A DNA stretch of 64,000 bases from Cupriavidus necator N-1 (GTDB lineage Bacteria > Pseudomonadota > Gammaproteobacteria > Burkholderiales > Burkholderiaceae). A model generated the notes under the pieces. That model was not told the DNA's origin. It did not search any database and saw nothing but the letters and a program-made list of their open reading frames with translations. Position numbers and translations under genes: made by a program. Within the stretch, counting starts at the first letter, position 1. Each line of letters opens with the position of its first letter. Shown one piece after another: positions 61,687 through 64,000 of the stretch. Location: NCBI RefSeq assembly GCF_000219215.1, contig NC_015727.1, forward strand, positions 1,240,001 to 1,304,000, read 5' to 3'.

Positions 61687-62925
61687 ATGGATATCATCGG
61701 CCATCAACTATTCTCCGTTTCCCGGCAGCTCGATGTGTGCGATGTTACGCTCTGTGCGGACGACGATCTCGAGACACAGCGGGATAAGCTCGCGCGCATC
61801 ATGCTGGCCTCGATGTACCAGTTCGTCGGCCTATTGGATGCAGACGGAATAATGCTAGAGATCAACCGGGCAGCGCTCGACGCAGTTGGGATACGAATCG
61901 ATGAAGTCCGGGGAAAGCCGTTCTGGGAAGCCCGTTGGTGGGTCATCTCGTCGGAGACACAGGCATTGCTGCGGGGGCTGATCCGGCGCGCAAGCCACGG
62001 CGAATTTGTCCGCTGCGACTTTGAAGTCTACGGTCAAACAGCGGGCGAGGATACTATCATCGTTGATTTCTCCCTCTTACCAATCAGAGATAAGAATGGC
62101 AAGGTCATATTTCTGCTGCCTGAAGGCCGCAATATCACTGAGAAGAAGCTTGCCGAGGCCGAGATCGCAAGGAAGAACGAAGAGTTGCAGGCGAGCCGAG
62201 AATTGATTCGACGCCAGCGTGACGAGCTCCAGAGTCTCTACAATAAGATCGTAGCAGAGCAGAAAGTGTCGGAGCGGTTGCTTCTAAATTTGCTTCCCTA
62301 CCCGATTGCGGAGCGATTGAAGGCTCGTCCTGAGCTGATTGCCGACTGCATCCCGGAAATCATCGCCGACAGCTTCCCGGATGTGACAGTCTTATTTGCC
62401 GACATCGTGGAATTTACTAGGTTTTCGGCGGGGATGAAACCCGAGCGGCTCGTAGGCCTTCTCAACGAGATCTTCTCCGAATTCGACACCATTGCTGACC
62501 ATCGAGGTCTTGAAAAGATTAAGACCATTGGCGATGCTTACATGGCGGCTGCGGGGCTTCCGGAACCGGCAGCAGATCACGCGACACGCGCTGCGCATAT
62601 GGCGTTGGACATGATCGACGCATTAGGGCGCTTCAATCAGCACTGCGGCTATAAGCTGCAGATGCGCATCGGCATCAATAGCGGTGCGGTGGTAGCCGGC
62701 GTCATCGGAAAACGAAAATTCATTTATGACTTGTGGGGCGATGCGGTAAATACCGCCAGCCGGATGGAATCCCACGGCGTGGCGGGACGGGTGCAGGTAA
62801 CGGATGCAACGCGGCACCGGCTTGGTGAGCAATTCTTGTTTGAAGAGCGTGGGACCATCGTTGCTAAGGGGATCGGCTTGGTACATACCTGGTTCCTTTC
62901 TGGCCGAACCGTTGCACCGTCCTGA
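61687..62925 (+). CDS. TodS-type PAS domain fused to class III adenylate cyclase
   Basis: A 412-residue soluble protein. Residues 30-155 are highly similar to TmoS PAS-1 and keep F46, F79 and W85 at TodS numbering, residues that line the toluene pocket in TodS. A coiled-coil linker (155-198) leads to L-L-L-N-L-L-P-Y-P-I-A-E-R-L and the cyclase domain (230-405). All key residues are present: metal-binding D239 and D283, adenine-selecting K279 and D348, transition-state N355 and R359. Aromatic-hydrocarbon control of cAMP synthesis is inferred. AGGAAG precedes the ATG. I know of no described protein of this design. Confidence 0.9.
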   Translation: MDIIGHQLFSVSRQLDVCDVTLCADDDLETQRDKLARIMLASMYQFVGLLDADGIMLEINRAALDAVGIRIDEVRGKPFWEARWWVISSETQALLRGLIRRASHGEFVRCDFEVYGQTAGEDTIIVDFSLLPIRDKNGKVIFLLPEGRNITEKKLAEAEIARKNEELQASRELIRRQRDELQSLYNKIVAEQKVSERLLLNLLPYPIAERLKARPELIADCIPEIIADSFPDVTVLFADIVEFTRFSAGMKPERLVGLLNEIFSEFDTIADHRGLEKIKTIGDAYMAAAGLPEPAADHATRAAHMALDMIDALGRFNQHCGYKLQMRIGINSGAVVAGVIGKRKFIYDLWGDAVNTASRMESHGVAGRVQVTDATRHRLGEQFLFEERGTIVAKGIGLVHTWFLSGRTVAPS

Positions 62926-63084
62926 TGACGTCTCATGCCGCTGACTGCAATTCGGCCTGCGTTCGAAAGAGCAGCGCTGGACGGCAGATGGAGCATGGCT
63001 GTTGTTGGCGGAAGCCGTTAAAAACCCTGGGATACCGCCCGCCATCGGCGTATCGTTTCGGTATCAAAGAGACGGAGAGCCGAC

Positions 63085-63249
63085 ATGCGATGCACGATCG
63101 TTCTCGAGTTCGATGGCAATGCCACTGCGGTCAGACGGGTTGAGTTGATGCGGTTTCACCGCGCCGACTGCGCGCCTTCCGGCGACGTCGGCTTATCCCT
63201 AAGCAACTATGCAGAAATCCGGGCGACATTTGCGGCCGGACGCCTCTAG
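63085..63249 (+). pseudogene. ISKra4-like transposase, N-terminal fragment
   Basis: A 54-codon frame starting M-R-C-T-I-V-L-E-F-D-G and containing G-D-V-G-L-S-L resembles the N-terminus of ISKra4 transposases, after which the sequence diverges and stops. An inverted repeat GATACCG/CGGTATC lies about 20-55 bp upstream, possibly part of the IS end. Confidence 0.4.
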
Positions 63250-63455
63250 GCGAGCATCCAAGTATGTTCCGGAGAAGGGGCCAGGCGATGTCCCGCCGCT
63301 GACCTCGGCTTCGAGCCCACCCCTTTCGCACCCCGGAATGTGTTTTGCCTTTTCGATCTTGAATGCCTTCCGGCAAGATGGCCATCGAGTCCGATTTCAG
63401 TGCGCCGAGCATGGCTTTGCGGCGGCCACGCGATGAATGCTATCAGGGCGGTACC

Positions 63456-63575
63456 ATACTGCTGTCTCGCGTCGACCAGCCCGACCGCCATCCCATGCTG
63501 TTCCAGCACCTCGTACACCGGGATCCAGTAGACCCCGGTGTACTCCAGCGCAACCGTATCGCCCCCAATGCCAGG
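63456..63575 (-). pseudogene. IS110-family transposase fragment
   Basis: Minus strand reads E-Y-T-G-V-Y-W-I-P-V-Y-E-V-L-E-Q and L-V-D-A-R-Q, the conserved segment after the first acidic motif of IS110 transposases. Both ends are missing. Confidence 0.65.
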
Positions 63576-63663
63576 TATCAGTCGGCTAGCGCGTACGGAT
63601 CACCGATCACCGCGCTGCCCAATCTTAGCGCGTCGATTTCTCAACCCATACATTACGTGACAA

Positions 63664-64000
63664 TCAATACAAGATATCCACATCAACGTCAGTTGAGCGC
63701 AATACCCCTTTGTCATCAAAGTAGAAGTAAAAATGCCCAGGTTGCCCTCCATTTAAAAATACACGATAAGACCACACCTCGATTTTCTCTATCGAGTAGT
63801 TCTTTACCGCCTCGCGTGGCCTACCAAAACTTCGCTCAACATCGGTCTTCGTCCAAACTCCAATTTTTGCCTTATACAATTCCTTTTCTACTAACGTCTG
63901 GCGAAAACTTGACAGCTTACCATTGGAGTCGAAATCTGCTGCGTATGATTGGTACCCTGCCGGTTGCGTCGAATAGAACCAACGCGTTGTCCCATCGGAA
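63664..64000 (-). CDS. BamE/SmpA-like lipoprotein, C-terminal part (cut by window edge)
   Basis: The open frame enters from the right edge and ends at 63664. The visible 111 residues include Y-S-T-Q-P-A-G-Y-Q, F-D-S-N-G-K-L, then a BamE-type segment with G-V-W-T-K-T-D-V-E-R-S-F-G-R-P, a W-S-Y core and F-D-D-K-G-V-L-R-S-T. This resembles duplicated SmpA/OmlA-domain lipoproteins. It is distinctly AT-richer than its surroundings. The N-terminus and lipobox are outside the window. Confidence 0.6.
   Translation of the reverse strand, partial: SDGTTRWFYSTQPAGYQSYAADFDSNGKLSSFRQTLVEKELYKAKIGVWTKTDVERSFGRPREAVKNYSIEKIEVWSYRVFLNGGQPGHFYFYFDDKGVLRSTDVDVDILY

Overview
The window is high-GC DNA carrying Burkholderiales-type catabolic gene blocks (Cupriavidus/Ralstonia/Burkholderia-like). 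The genus is an inference from gene order and protein flavour; there is no rRNA or other marker. No tRNA, rRNA, CRISPR array or replication origin was seen.

Layout. (1) 1-5.7 kb: an edge-truncated alpha/beta hydrolase, two LysR regulators, and a plus-strand operon of a [2Fe-2S] flavoprotein reductase, a VOC protein, a fumarylacetoacetase-family hydrolase and a GlcG/HbpS protein. (2) 5.9-21.7 kb: one long minus-strand unit starting with a type I extradiol dioxygenase and a class II aldolase-type decarboxylase, then an aromatic-acid MFS carrier, the complete lower meta pathway (semialdehyde dehydrogenase, hydratase, decarboxylase, tautomerase, acetaldehyde dehydrogenase, aldolase), a porin, a five-gene Liv-type ABC importer, a YciI protein and a beta-hydroxyacid dehydrogenase. 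A divergent LysR gene sits at 21.9 kb. The gene set fits 2,3-dihydroxybenzoate-type (carboxy-catechol) meta cleavage. (3) 22.9-29.0 kb: NIPSNAP, MFS, porin, FMN reductase, SnoaL and LLM-monooxygenase genes divergent from a TetR regulator.

(4) 29.0-42.6 kb is a pile of mobile DNA: IS630 and tyrosine-integrase fragments, a complete ISL3-family element, and a small Tn7-like element (TnsA, internally deleted TnsB, TnsC, TniQ). Its tnsC gene is split immediately after the Walker B motif by a 5.4-kb Tn554/RIT-like element encoding three tyrosine recombinases and a small HTH protein. The split is flanked by a 6-bp direct repeat and 7-bp terminal inverted repeats; removing the element and one repeat copy restores the tnsC frame exactly.

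(5) 42.6-53.1 kb: a minus-strand block with toluene monooxygenase tmoABCDEF, a TodX/FadL-type outer-membrane channel, a VanAB-like Rieske O-demethylase pair, and glutathione-dependent formaldehyde detoxification (frmA, frmB). (6) 54.5-58.2 kb: tmoS/tmoT, a TodST-type hydrocarbon-sensing two-component system. (7) 58.6-61.4 kb: catA, a truncated catB and a scrambled catR. A copy of the tmo promoter plus the tmoS 5-prime end is inserted at codon 9 of catR and faces catB-catA. (8) 61.7-62.9 kb: a protein fusing a TodS-type hydrocarbon-sensing PAS domain to a class III adenylate cyclase, the most novel-looking item here. (9) 63.0-64.0 kb: ISKra4 and IS110 fragments and a BamE-like gene running off the edge.

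Working model: toluene-type hydrocarbons enter through the FadL channel, are hydroxylated by TmoA-F and reach catechol; CatA can open catechol, but catB is broken, so completion must lie elsewhere. TmoST probably activates tmo and, through the copied promoter, catA. The PAS-cyclase may report the same effectors through cAMP.
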